From Pseudaestuariivita sp. (GTDB lineage Bacteria > Pseudomonadota > Alphaproteobacteria > Rhodobacterales > Rhodobacteraceae): a stretch of 25,344 bases of DNA. The translations under genes were made by a program, and so were the position numbers. Each line of letters starts with the position of its first letter. Within the stretch, counting starts at the first letter, position 1. Of the stretch, positions 16,313 to 23,422 are shown piece after piece. The notes under the pieces were generated by a model. The model made no database searches and had not been told where the DNA came from. It was given only the letters and a program-made list of their open reading frames with translations. The stretch spans positions 5,433-30,776 of the forward strand of contig JAHDCH010000004.1 of assembly GCA_020629995.1 (NCBI GenBank). The letters run 5' to 3'.

Positions 16313-16933
16313 TCAGGCCCTCCCCGGAACCGAGGTGCTGCCCAGCAGCACTCCGTAGATGATGAAACACACCGCCATGACCCGGCGCATCATGGTGTTG
16401 GCCACCGCGCCCAGCGCCGCCCGCCCAAGGCCCGCACCCAGCGCGGTAAAGCCGCAATAGCTCAGCGCGGTCAGCGTCAGCGCCGTGGGCGCGATCACCA
16501 GCATCTGATCCCAGATCGGCACGCCCGGCTGCACGAATTGCGAAAAGGCGGCCAGGTAGCCCGCGACGCTCTTGGGGTTGATCGTGGCAATCGCCAGCGC
16601 CTCCATATAGATGCGCCCTCCGGTGGCCGGTTTGGCCGCGATGGGCCGGGCCGCTGTCATCCAGCCGCGCACGCCCATCCAGATCAGGAACCCCGCACCC
16701 ACCAGCTTGGCGATGAAAAACGCGGTCTCGGACGCCGCGATCAACGCGGTGATGCCCGCCGCCGACAGCAGCAGAAAGGCGCTCGCCTGCGTCAGGATCG
16801 CCGCGACACCCGGCAGGCTGCGGACAAAGCCGCGGCTCATGCCGTTCTGGATGCAATTGACGGCGTTGGGGCCGGGCGTGGTGACGAACACGGCCCAGAA
16901 CAGGGCGAATATGGTCCAGGCTTCCCAGCTCAT
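16313..16933 (-). CDS. LysE/RhtB family amino-acid exporter (second of two)
   Basis: This is a 206-aa membrane protein starting MSWEAWTIFALFWAVFVTTPGPNAVNC, with the PGP signature, followed by a conserved AIATINPKSVAGYLAAFSQF patch and about six helices. It is clearly diverged from the neighbouring LysE-type protein (PGPNA against PGADF), so the two are old paralogues or different subfamilies, perhaps with different substrates. It starts 1 base after the stop of the XRE-cupin regulator gene, so it is translated in close coupling with its likely regulator. Confidence 0.9.
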   Translation of the reverse strand: MSWEAWTIFALFWAVFVTTPGPNAVNCIQNGMSRGFVRSLPGVAAILTQASAFLLLSAAGITALIAASETAFFIAKLVGAGFLIWMGVRGWMTAARPIAAKPATGGRIYMEALAIATINPKSVAGYLAAFSQFVQPGVPIWDQMLVIAPTALTLTALSYCGFTALGAGLGRAALGAVANTMMRRVMAVCFIIYGVLLGSTSVPGRA

Positions 16934-16934
16934 G

Positions 16935-17501
16935 TCAGTAGACCGGCGGCGCGATCACCCAGATCGCCACCGCTGCCTCAGAGTACGGGTTGGCCCAGGA
17001 ATAGGCCTCTTCCCGAATGCGGAAACTGTCGCCGGCCTGGATGGTAAACGCCTCGCCGCCGATGGTCAGGTCCAACCGGCCCGACACCAGATAGGCGACC
17101 TCCTGTGTGGGGCGTGTGACCGTGCCGGGGCTGCGTGCGCCGGGTTTGAACACCGAATGCACCATCTCGAAATCGTCGGTCAGGTCGGGCGACAGCAATT
17201 CCTCGACCAGCCCCGCGGCTGATCCGATCTTGCGCCGGGCGCCCGCGCGCACAACCCGGCCCGCCTCGGGCGCCGGGCCGCCGGTCTGGCCAAACAGGAT
17301 CGACACCGACACCTCGAACAGCTGCGCCAGATCGCGCAGGTCCTCGATGGACGGCTCCGAGATGTCGCGCTCGATCTGGCTGACCCAGCCCACCGACCGT
17401 TCCAGCCGGTCAGCCACATCCTGCAACGTCAGGCCCCGCGCCTTGCGCAGCGCCCGAATGTCGGCGCCCAGCGTATTGGGTGAGACCTTTTCCTGCAGCA
17501 T
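16935..17501 (-). CDS. XRE-family regulator with C-terminal cupin
   Basis: This 188-aa transcription factor has an N-terminal helix-turn-helix of the XRE/Cro type, about residues 11-66 (IRALRKARGLTLQDVADRL, VGWVSQIERDISEPSIEDLRDLA), and a C-terminal cupin_2 barrel, about 105-185 (EVAYLVSGRLDLTIGGEAF, IQAGDSFRI). Such proteins usually bind an amine or amino-acid ligand in the cupin and repress or activate the neighbouring catabolic operon. It is the first gene of the operon, 1 bp before a LysE-type gene. There is no good ribosome site in front of the ATG at 17501. A striking symmetric array lies 17-80 bp upstream and is a likely autoregulatory operator. Confidence 0.9.
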   Translation of the reverse strand: MLQEKVSPNTLGADIRALRKARGLTLQDVADRLERSVGWVSQIERDISEPSIEDLRDLAQLFEVSVSILFGQTGGPAPEAGRVVRAGARRKIGSAAGLVEELLSPDLTDDFEMVHSVFKPGARSPGTVTRPTQEVAYLVSGRLDLTIGGEAFTIQAGDSFRIREEAYSWANPYSEAAVAIWVIAPPVY

Positions 17502-17517
17502 ATGGCGATTCGCGGTG

Positions 17518-17581
17518 CGTGAAATTTCCTGTTACTTTTTCACGGTGACGTGGCGTCCGTGAAAAAGCAACAAAAATTTTC
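17518..17581. promoter_or_regulatory. Symmetric operator array upstream of the XRE-cupin betaine operon
   Basis: Three half-sites alternate in orientation at exact 20-bp steps: CGTGAAA (17518-17524), TTTCACG (17538-17544) and CGTGAAA (17558-17564). The last two sit in a larger dyad. GTTACTTTTTCACGG (17531-17545) pairs with CCGTGAAAAAGCAAC (17557-17571) with one mismatch. Symmetry continues outward to 17521/17581, giving 21 of 25 complementary arm positions around 17551. The next gene on this strand starts at 17501, so the array overlaps the expected promoter. No T run follows the arms, so a terminator for msrC is unlikely. Confidence 0.7.
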
Positions 17582-17600
17582 ATGCGTTGCGGGATCGCAG

Positions 17601-17644
17601 GCAATCTGTACAGAATCGCAGGGTAAAGTTGGCAATATGTACAG
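17601..17644. promoter_or_regulatory. Direct repeat of a TGTACA-centred site, 31 bp apart
   Basis: GCAATCTGTACAG (17601-17613) and GCAATATGTACAG (17632-17644) match at 12 of 13 positions and are spaced 31 bp start to start, about three helical turns. The first is also part of a perfect palindrome, TCTGTACAGA (17605-17614). Both lie between the msrC stop and the CGTGAAA array, so they probably belong to the promoter region of the XRE operon. The binding protein is unknown. Confidence 0.55.
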
Positions 17645-17647
17645 TTT

Positions 17648-18103
17648 TCAGCGTGCGAAAACGGCGTCCATCATGGCGCTCAGCGCCTCGGCATCGGCGG
17701 TGTCAAAGGCGGCAGGCTGGTCGCTGTCGATGTCCAGCACCGCGATCAAATCTCCCGCCTTGTTGCGCACAGGCACAACAATCTCCGACCGGGTCGAGGT
17801 TGCGCAGGCGATATGCCCGGGAAATGCGTCCACATCGTCAACAAGCTGTACTTCGCCGGTCCGCGCCGCCGCACCGCAGACACCTCGGGCAAAGGGAATC
17901 ACCAGGCATCCGTGCCCGCCCTGATACGGCCCGATCTTCAGCATCTCGGGGCCCGTGACCCGATAAAATCCTGTCCAATCAAAGCGTTGGTCCGCATGGT
18001 GCAGCTCGCACGCGACCGTCGCCATCAGCGAGACTTCGTCGGTTTCACCTGCCGTCAGCGACGCGATGACCTTGCCTGTCTCGGCATAGTCGATCCGACT
18101 CAT
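17648..18103 (-). CDS. msrC: Free methionine-(R)-sulfoxide reductase (GAF-domain, MsrC/fRMsr)
   Basis: This 151-aa cytoplasmic GAF-fold enzyme reduces free L-methionine-(R)-sulfoxide with thioredoxin. The whole protein is one GAF domain. The three family cysteines are present as Cys66 (GGHGCLVIP), Cys76 (RGVCGAAA) and Cys100 (FPGHIACATSTRSEIVVP). Their spacing of 10 and 24 residues is identical to Cys84/94/118 of the E. coli enzyme. That makes a reductase much more likely than a sensory GAF protein. The ATG at 18103 overlaps the thiolase stop as ATGA. The downstream 146 bp hold the promoter region of the XRE operon. Confidence 0.93.
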   Translation of the reverse strand: MSRIDYAETGKVIASLTAGETDEVSLMATVACELHHADQRFDWTGFYRVTGPEMLKIGPYQGGHGCLVIPFARGVCGAAARTGEVQLVDDVDAFPGHIACATSTRSEIVVPVRNKAGDLIAVLDIDSDQPAAFDTADAEALSAMMDAVFAR

Positions 18104-19251
18104 GGACGTTCAATCGCGATCGCCGTGCCCTCGCCTCCGCCGATGCAGATGGCCGCAACGCCCCGTTTGAGGTCGCGTTTTTCCATTGCATTCAAAAGGG
18201 TTACGATGATTCTGGCGCCGCTTGCCCCGATCGGATGACCCAGCGCGCAGGCCCCGCCGTTCACGTTGACCTTGTCGCGCGGCAGGCCCAGTTCGTGCAT
18301 GAATGCCATGGGCACCACGGCAAACGCCTCGTTCACCTCCCACAGATCCACGTCCGACACGTCCCAACCCACTGACGCCAATAGCTTTTTTGCTGCGGGC
18401 ACAGGCGCTGTGGTAAACCATCCCGGAGCCTGCGCATGGCTGGCATAGCCCCGGATCCACGCCCTGACCGGCCCCTCGGTGCCCAGCACCAGCGCCGCCG
18501 CCCCGTCCGAGATCGACGACGCATTCGCCGCCGTCACCGTCCCGTCCTTGCGGAACGCCGGGCGCAGCTGGGGGATCTTGTCGGGCCGCGCGCTGGCGGG
18601 TTGTTCATCGGCGCTGATCACCACGTCGCCCTTGCGGGATTTCACCGTGAAATCAATGATTTCCCCTTCAAACGCGCCCTCCTTCTGGGCGCGCAAAGCG
18701 TTCTCGAGCGAGCCCAGCGCATAGCCATCCTGCGCCTCGCGGGTAAACTGGAATTTCTCGGCGCAATCCTCGGCAAAGGTGCCCATCAGGCGGCCCTTGT
18801 CATAGGCGTCCTCCAGACCATCCAGGAACATGTGGTCGATCACCTGTCCGTGCCCGATCCGCGCCCCGCCCCGCATCTTGGGCAGCAGGTAGGGCGCGTT
18901 CGACATGCTCTCCATCCCGCCGGCGGCCACCGTTCGGGCGCGGCCCAGCCGCAGCTGATCGCAAGCATTCATCACCGCCTGCATCCCCGAGCCGCACATC
19001 TTGTTCAGCGTGGTGGCCGGGACGCTTTCGCCAAGACCCGCCGCGAAACCCGCCTGCCGCGCAGGGGCCTGACCCTGGCCCGCGGGCAGGACGCAACCCA
19101 TAACCACTTCATCCACCGTGGTTTTTTCGGCCTGCGCCATGGCACCTGCGATGGCCGCTCCACCCAGATCGGACGCGCTGACGCCGTCGAACACACCTTG
19201 AAAGCCGCCCATCGCGGTGCGCGCCGCACCCAGGATCGCCACATCTGTCAT
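18100..19251 (-). CDS. Thiolase family protein (acetyl-CoA C-acetyltransferase)
   Basis: This is a 383-aa thiolase that condenses two acetyl-CoA or cleaves 3-ketoacyl-CoA. Catalytic residues are visible: nucleophilic Cys86 in LNKMCGSGMQAV, the NEAFAVVP motif, His339 in GGACALGHPIGASG, and Cys369 in CIGGGEG. Length is near the 390 of typical biosynthetic thiolases (PhaA/AtoB). The loop between about residues 110 and 240 is of normal size for the family. GGAGA precedes the start. It is followed by msrC with a 4-bp ATGA overlap. No other beta-oxidation or polyhydroxybutyrate gene is nearby, so its pathway is undetermined. Confidence 0.92.
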   Translation of the reverse strand: MTDVAILGAARTAMGGFQGVFDGVSASDLGGAAIAGAMAQAEKTTVDEVVMGCVLPAGQGQAPARQAGFAAGLGESVPATTLNKMCGSGMQAVMNACDQLRLGRARTVAAGGMESMSNAPYLLPKMRGGARIGHGQVIDHMFLDGLEDAYDKGRLMGTFAEDCAEKFQFTREAQDGYALGSLENALRAQKEGAFEGEIIDFTVKSRKGDVVISADEQPASARPDKIPQLRPAFRKDGTVTAANASSISDGAAALVLGTEGPVRAWIRGYASHAQAPGWFTTAPVPAAKKLLASVGWDVSDVDLWEVNEAFAVVPMAFMHELGLPRDKVNVNGGACALGHPIGASGARIIVTLLNAMEKRDLKRGVAAICIGGGEGTAIAIERP

Positions 19252-19328
19252 TGCTGTCTCCGGTGAACGTGTTGGTAATATTTGCGCGCTAGAGGTGCAT
19301 ATCGAAGTCAGGCCTGCAAGAGGACGAT

Positions 19329-19664
19329 ATGAAACTTTCCAGCAGCATTCAGGGTGACGCCCAGGTCATCGTCGCGCAGGAACCGCGCATCGACGCGGCG
19401 ATCGCGATCCAGTTCAAGGACAAGATGAAAGCCGAAACCGAGGCGGGTGAAGGGCGCGTGATCCTCGATCTCAGCCGTGTGGACTTCATTGATTCCAGTG
19501 GCTTGGGGGCCATTGTCGCCGCGATGAAACAGATCTCGGGCACCCGGCGGATGGAACTGGCCGGCCTGACCGAAACCGTGCAGAAGGTGTTCCGCCTGAC
19601 GCGCATGGACACGATCTTTGCTATTCACGACTCGGTCGAGGCGGCCTTGGCCAGGGAGGCCTGA
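19329..19664 (+). CDS. STAS-domain anti-sigma factor antagonist
   Basis: This 111-aa single STAS domain is of the SpoIIAA/RsbV type. The phosphorylation loop is VDFIDSSGLGAIVAAMKQI; Ser57 matches the serine phosphorylated in SpoIIAA. Such proteins bind an RsbW-like kinase when unphosphorylated and free its target. AGAGGAC 4 bases before the ATG supports the start. The next gene, 6 bp downstream, encodes the matching ATPase, so the two form a partner-switching pair. No PP2C phosphatase or sigma factor is encoded nearby. Confidence 0.92.
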   Translation: MKLSSSIQGDAQVIVAQEPRIDAAIAIQFKDKMKAETEAGEGRVILDLSRVDFIDSSGLGAIVAAMKQISGTRRMELAGLTETVQKVFRLTRMDTIFAIHDSVEAALAREA

Positions 19665-19670
19665 CCGCCC

Positions 19671-20111
19671 ATGGGACACGAAGCAGGCTCCGGGCCCGTG
19701 AACGTCCGGCTGAAAAGCGACAACCTCAGCATTCGCACCGCGCTGGGTGAAGTGATCGATGCGCTGAAGGCCCGGCGCGTCGACCCTGACGCACTTGGGT
19801 CGGTCGAAATCGTGCTGGCCGAGGCGCTGAACAACGTGGTCGAACACGCCTATGCCATGCGCGACGACGGCGACATCGAGATCAACGGCCAGATCGCAGG
19901 CGACATGCTGCTGTTTGATATCACGGACGAAGGCGCCCCCATGCCCTTGGGCGAGGTGCCCAGCGGTGCGCCTGCAAAGCTGGACGTGGGCCTCGATGAC
20001 ATGCCCGAAGGCGGGTTCGGCTGGTTTCTTATCCGCCAGATGACCGAAGACCTGACCTATCTGCGCGAGGGCGGACGCAATCACCTGAGCCTGACGTTGT
20101 CGGTGATGTAG
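19671..20111 (+). CDS. RsbW-like serine-protein kinase / anti-sigma factor (HATPase_c)
   Basis: This 146-aa ATP-binding protein of the GHKL type is the partner of the STAS protein just upstream. Motifs are an N box, AEALNNVVEHAYA (about residues 50-62), a G1 box, DEGAPM (86-91), and a G2 box, GGFGWFLI (114-121). In the family these proteins phosphorylate the STAS antagonist and sequester a sigma factor or another output protein. The target here is not identifiable. The ATG at 19671 is 6 bp after the STAS stop, and an intrinsic terminator follows 40 bp after the stop codon, so the pair forms a complete transcription unit. Confidence 0.9.
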   Translation: MGHEAGSGPVNVRLKSDNLSIRTALGEVIDALKARRVDPDALGSVEIVLAEALNNVVEHAYAMRDDGDIEINGQIAGDMLLFDITDEGAPMPLGEVPSGAPAKLDVGLDDMPEGGFGWFLIRQMTEDLTYLREGGRNHLSLTLSVM

Positions 20112-20436
20112 CGCCCCGGCTGCAAGCCCCCGCATGTCGAACTACCGGATCAAGCCGCCCCTGCCAGAGGCGGCTTTTTCAGTGTCAGCGCCCTGTCAGA
20201 AACGCCTTTGGCCGGCCTGCATGACAAAGCGAGATGCCCCAAAATGGTCCGATTTGCTCCCAAGTGCCGCCTCAGACAAAGGTCATAACCGGTCTTGTAG
20301 CTGCATATGGCTTCCCTCGGCGCCGTGCGTTAACAGCCCCCACCCAGTGTGCGGCGTCGAGGTCTTAACTCCCCTACATTGGCAATCCGGCCCGCGCGCC
20401 CTAGGCTTCGACGCAACGAAGACACCCGAGGGACCC
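20112..20436. other. Intergenic region between the partner-switch pair and the GGT-like gene
   Basis: These 325 bp contain the terminator at 20152-20179 and a GAGGGA ribosome site just before 20437. The frame of the next gene stays open through most of the region, but upstream codons look non-coding and cross the terminator. I see no clear promoter, RNA or further gene. Confidence 0.6.
20152..20179 (+). terminator. Rho-independent terminator of the STAS/kinase pair
   Basis: AAGCCGCC (20152-20159) pairs with GGCGGCTT (20169-20176) around a 9-base loop, and the 3' arm runs into five T residues (20175-20179). It lies 40 bp after the kinase stop codon. Confidence 0.87.
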
Positions 20437-22011
20437 ATGCGCGATTTCCACTTGCCCGGCCGGTCGGCCGTTCACGCCGACAACGGCATTTGCGCCACAT
20501 CACACCCGCTTGCCGCCAGTGCGGCCGTCGACATCCTCAAGGCGGGCGGCAATGCCATGGACGCCGCCATCGCGGGCGCAGTCCTTCTGGGCCTGTGCGA
20601 GCCGGCCATGACCGGGATCGGCGGCGATTGCTTTGTGCTGTGGACCCGGCCCGGAGACTCTGGCGTCAACGCCCTGAACGGATCGGGCCGCGCGCCCGCC
20701 GCCGCCAGCGCCGAGGCTTTGCGCGCCGAAGGCCTCAGCACCATCCCGCTGGAAAGCGCCCATGCCGTCACCATCCCCGGCGCCATCGACGCGTTTTGCC
20801 ACTTGTCAGAAACCGAGGGCAAACTGGGCCTCGACCGCCTGCTCGCCCCGGCGATCCACTATGCCGAAGCCGGCGTCCCCGTCGCCCCGCGCGTCGCCTT
20901 CGACTATGCCGACAGCGGTGCCAAGCTGACCGCGCATGGGCAGGCGTTCCTGAACAGCGGCAAACCCTTTGCGCTGGGCGAGCGTTTCACCGCGCCCGGG
21001 CAGGCCGAGGTGCTGCGCCGCATCGCCGCGCAGGGGCGCGAGGCGTTCTATACGGGCGAAGTGGCCGACGACATGCTCGCCAAGCTCACGTCTTTGGGCG
21101 GCACGCACACGGCCCAGGACTTTGCAGCCAACGCGCCCACCCCCACCACACCGATCAGCGGCAGCTACAAGGGCACCGAGCTGTTCGAACATCCGCCCAA
21201 CGGCCAGGGTGCCACCGCGCTTTTGATGCTCAACATGCTGGCCGAGTTCGACCTGGCGAGCATGGACCCCTTCGGCGCCCAACGCGCGCATATCGAGGCC
21301 GAGGTCGCCAAGCTGGCCTATGACGCACGCAACCGCTTCATGGCCGATGCGGATCATATGACGCGGCTGGATCACATGCTCAGCCCCGAGACCGCAAAAC
21401 GGCTCGCTGCGCTGATCGACCCGGCCAAGGCCGCGCCAAACCCCACCGCCCTGTCCGAGGCTGTGCACAAGGACACCGTCTATATCACCGTCGTGGACCG
21501 CGACCGTATGGCCGTGTCACTGATCTATTCGATCTTCCACGGGTTTGGATCGGGCATCGCCTCGGACAAATTCGGGATCCTGCTGCAGAACCGCGGCGCG
21601 GGCTTCACGCTGGAACAGGGCCACGCGAACGAGCTGCGCGGCGGCGCGCGGCCCATGCACACGATCATTCCCGCGCTGCTGAAGCAGGGCGATCAGGTCA
21701 CCATGCCCTTTGGCGTGATGGGCGGGCAGTATCAGCCCGCCGGGCACGCCCGGGTGGTCACCAACCTTGTCGACTACGGGATGGAGCTTCAGGCCGCGCT
21801 CGATGCGCCGCGCAGCTTCCCCGAGGCCGAGGGCCTGATGATCGAGCGTGGGTATGACCCCTCCGTACGCGCACAGCTCGAGGCGATGGGCCATACGGTC
21901 GGCACCCCGCATGTGGCCATCGGCGGGGCTCAGGCGATACGGATTGGCGCCAATGGCGTGTTGGTGGGGGCGTCGGACCCGCGCAAGGACGGAATCGCGC
22001 TTGGCTACTGA
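20437..22011 (+). CDS. Gamma-glutamyltransferase-family Ntn-hydrolase (HpxW/YwrD-like)
   Basis: This 524-aa proenzyme of the GGT superfamily is expected to cut itself before Thr347 (HKDTVYITVVDRD) and use that threonine as nucleophile. The N-terminal GGNAMDAAIA and GIGGDCF and the C-terminal GVMGGQYQPAGH fit the fold. Residues that hold the gamma-glutamyl group in E. coli GGT are changed: R114 to Ser (NGSGRAP), N411 to Phe367, Q430 to Arg386, D433 to Gly389 and S462 to His (RPMHTIIP). No signal peptide is seen, so it should be cytoplasmic, unlike classical GGT. It resembles the HpxW (oxamate amidohydrolase) and YwrD branches in length and motif. I chose the ATG at 20437, which has GAGGGA upstream. 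The gene stands alone. Confidence 0.85.
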   Translation: MRDFHLPGRSAVHADNGICATSHPLAASAAVDILKAGGNAMDAAIAGAVLLGLCEPAMTGIGGDCFVLWTRPGDSGVNALNGSGRAPAAASAEALRAEGLSTIPLESAHAVTIPGAIDAFCHLSETEGKLGLDRLLAPAIHYAEAGVPVAPRVAFDYADSGAKLTAHGQAFLNSGKPFALGERFTAPGQAEVLRRIAAQGREAFYTGEVADDMLAKLTSLGGTHTAQDFAANAPTPTTPISGSYKGTELFEHPPNGQGATALLMLNMLAEFDLASMDPFGAQRAHIEAEVAKLAYDARNRFMADADHMTRLDHMLSPETAKRLAALIDPAKAAPNPTALSEAVHKDTVYITVVDRDRMAVSLIYSIFHGFGSGIASDKFGILLQNRGAGFTLEQGHANELRGGARPMHTIIPALLKQGDQVTMPFGVMGGQYQPAGHARVVTNLVDYGMELQAALDAPRSFPEAEGLMIERGYDPSVRAQLEAMGHTVGTPHVAIGGAQAIRIGANGVLVGASDPRKDGIALGY

Positions 22012-22012
22012 T

Positions 22013-22040
22013 GCGTAGGATGGGTGCTTGCACCCATCTT
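22013..22040 (+). repeat. REP-like GTAG palindrome, copy 2
   Basis: GCGTAG is followed by GATGGGTGC, a TT tip, GCACCCATC (stem 22019-22027 / 22030-22038) and TT. It begins 1 base after the GGT-like stop codon and lies in the convergent gap before the hspQ stop. Relative to copy 1 the top base pair is changed on both sides (GG...CC to GC...GC), so pairing is kept. Confidence 0.8.
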
Positions 22041-22046
22041 ACCCCA

Positions 22047-22373
22047 TCAATTCATCTGGAAATGCAGCGGGTAAGAGCCGTCTTCGAACGGGCCAAACAA
22101 ATCGGGAATGTCCGGGTGATCGACCGGCTGCCCCGAATAATCCGCGATCAGGTTCTGCTCGGACACATAGGCGACGTAAAAGCTCTGATCGTTCTCGGCC
22201 AGCAGGTGATAGAACGGCTGTTCCTTCTTGGGCCGCGACTCTTCGGGGATCGCCTCGTACCATTCTTCGGTGTTGTTGAACTGCGGATCAACGTCAAAGA
22301 TCACACCACGAAAGGGATGCTTCTTGTGGCGCACAATCTGGCCAAGGTGATATTTCGCACGAGTGTGATGCAT
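22047..22373 (-). CDS. hspQ: Heat shock protein HspQ (YccV family)
   Basis: This is a 108-aa cytoplasmic protein. The conserved pattern KYHLGQIVRHKKHPFRGVIFDVDPQF, EEWYEAIP, QPFYHLLAEND and YVAYVSEQNL matches HspQ. In E. coli HspQ is a heat-induced hemimethylated-DNA-binding protein and a specificity factor for Lon. The start at 22373 has only a weak ribosome site. It is divergent from the AEC permease with an 80-bp gap, where I could not find a convincing heat-shock promoter. Family assignment is firm; the role in this organism is by analogy. Confidence 0.92.
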   Translation of the reverse strand: MHHTRAKYHLGQIVRHKKHPFRGVIFDVDPQFNNTEEWYEAIPEESRPKKEQPFYHLLAENDQSFYVAYVSEQNLIADYSGQPVDHPDIPDLFGPFEDGSYPLHFQMN

Positions 22374-22453
22374 GGTCGGGGCCTACCCAAAGGGTGTAAC
22401 GCGTTCAACCGCCTTTTGTCCACGTCAGAGGCTGAAAGAGAAAGAAACAGTCT

Positions 22454-23335
22454 GTGAACCTTGTTTTGACAGTGCTCGAAATCGTGGCGCCGGTGTTCAT
22501 CCTTGCGGGGATCGGATTTGCCTGGGTCAAGGCGGGCTTTGAATACCGGGTCGAATTTGTCACCCGGCTGGGCATGACGCTGGCGGTGCCCTGCCTTGTG
22601 TTCACCGCCCTGATGCAGACCACGCTGCCCGGAGGCGCGGTGGCCACGGCCACTCTGGCGGCGCTGGCCGCCTACGCGGCGGTGACAGCGATCTTTGCCG
22701 CCCTTCTGGCCACGCTGCGGCTCGACCGGCGCACGTTCCTGGCACCGCTGATCTTTGGCAACACCGGCAATCTGGGTCTGCCGCTGGCCTTGCTGGCCTT
22801 TGGGCAAGAAGGGCTGAGCTATGCCGTCATCGTCTTTGCCATGACAGGCATCCTCAGCTTCACCTTCGGGGTCTGGCTGGTATCGGGCGGTGGATCCCTG
22901 CGCAAAGTCGTTCAGGAACCGCTGGTTGCAGCCACGGTGCTGGGCGCGCTGTTCCTGTGGCAAGGCTGGCAGACCCCGCGGTTTCTGACCAACACGCTCG
23001 ACCTGATCGGCCAGATGGCCATTCCGCTGATGCTGATCACACTGGGCGTGGCCGTGGCCCGCATCACGCCGGGCCGGGTGGGGCAGGCCTTTGGCCTGGC
23101 CGCGGTCAAGTTTGCCGTGTGCGCCGGCGTGGCCTGGGCCATGGGGCACGCCTTTGGCCTTGATCCCGTGGCGGCGGCGGTGCTGGTGGTGCAGATGTCG
23201 ACGCCCGTCGCGGTCACCTCGTACCTTCTGGCCGAGAAATACGGAGCCCGTGCGCAGGATGTTGCCGGTTTGGTGGTCATTTCCACCCTGATGTCGGTGG
23301 TCACATTGCCGTTGTTGCTGGGTCTGCTGCTGTAA
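22454..23335 (+). CDS. AEC-family (auxin efflux carrier-type) permease
   Basis: This 293-aa inner-membrane protein has about ten hydrophobic helices in two five-helix halves. The sequence VLEIVAPVFILAGIGFAWVK at the start, FGNTGNLGLPLALLAFGQEGL in the middle and VVQMSTPVAVTSYLLAEKYG near the end are typical of AEC permeases, including malonate and malate carriers. The substrate is not readable. The start codon is GTG at 22454, giving MNLVLTVLEIV; the ribosome site AGAGAAAGAAA is weak. It is divergent from hspQ. Confidence 0.9.
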   Translation: MNLVLTVLEIVAPVFILAGIGFAWVKAGFEYRVEFVTRLGMTLAVPCLVFTALMQTTLPGGAVATATLAALAAYAAVTAIFAALLATLRLDRRTFLAPLIFGNTGNLGLPLALLAFGQEGLSYAVIVFAMTGILSFTFGVWLVSGGGSLRKVVQEPLVAATVLGALFLWQGWQTPRFLTNTLDLIGQMAIPLMLITLGVAVARITPGRVGQAFGLAAVKFAVCAGVAWAMGHAFGLDPVAAAVLVVQMSTPVAVTSYLLAEKYGARAQDVAGLVVISTLMSVVTLPLLLGLLL

Positions 23336-23340
23336 TGTGA

Positions 23341-23369
23341 TTTAACCCCGCCCCAATCTGCGCTATACT
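23341..23369 (+). promoter_or_regulatory. Candidate sigma-70-type promoter for the SLT lipoprotein gene
   Basis: A -35-like TTTAAC (23341-23346) and a -10 TATACT (23364-23369, 5 of 6 to consensus) are separated by exactly 17 bp, 53 bp before the start codon at 23423. The -35 match is poor (3 of 6), so this is a tentative call. Confidence 0.4.
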
Positions 23370-23422
23370 TTGCGGTAACGATAAAAACGCAATCACAGCG
23401 AACACAGAGCGAGTAGAGGCAG

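Noticed and set aside
17531..17571. The dyad as a terminator of msrC
   Set aside because: The arms are not followed by a T run on the msrC strand, the 11-base spacer and A/T-rich arms fit an operator better, and a third half-site continues the array outside the hairpin.
20134..20436. N-terminal extension of the GGT-like protein by 101 codons
   Set aside because: The extension runs across the upstream terminator at 20152-20179 and has no similarity to a signal peptide; the ATG at 20437 has a good ribosome site and begins the family pattern.
22374..22453. A sigma-32-type promoter for hspQ
   Set aside because: TTGAAC is present on the minus strand, but no acceptable -10 element lies at a proper distance.
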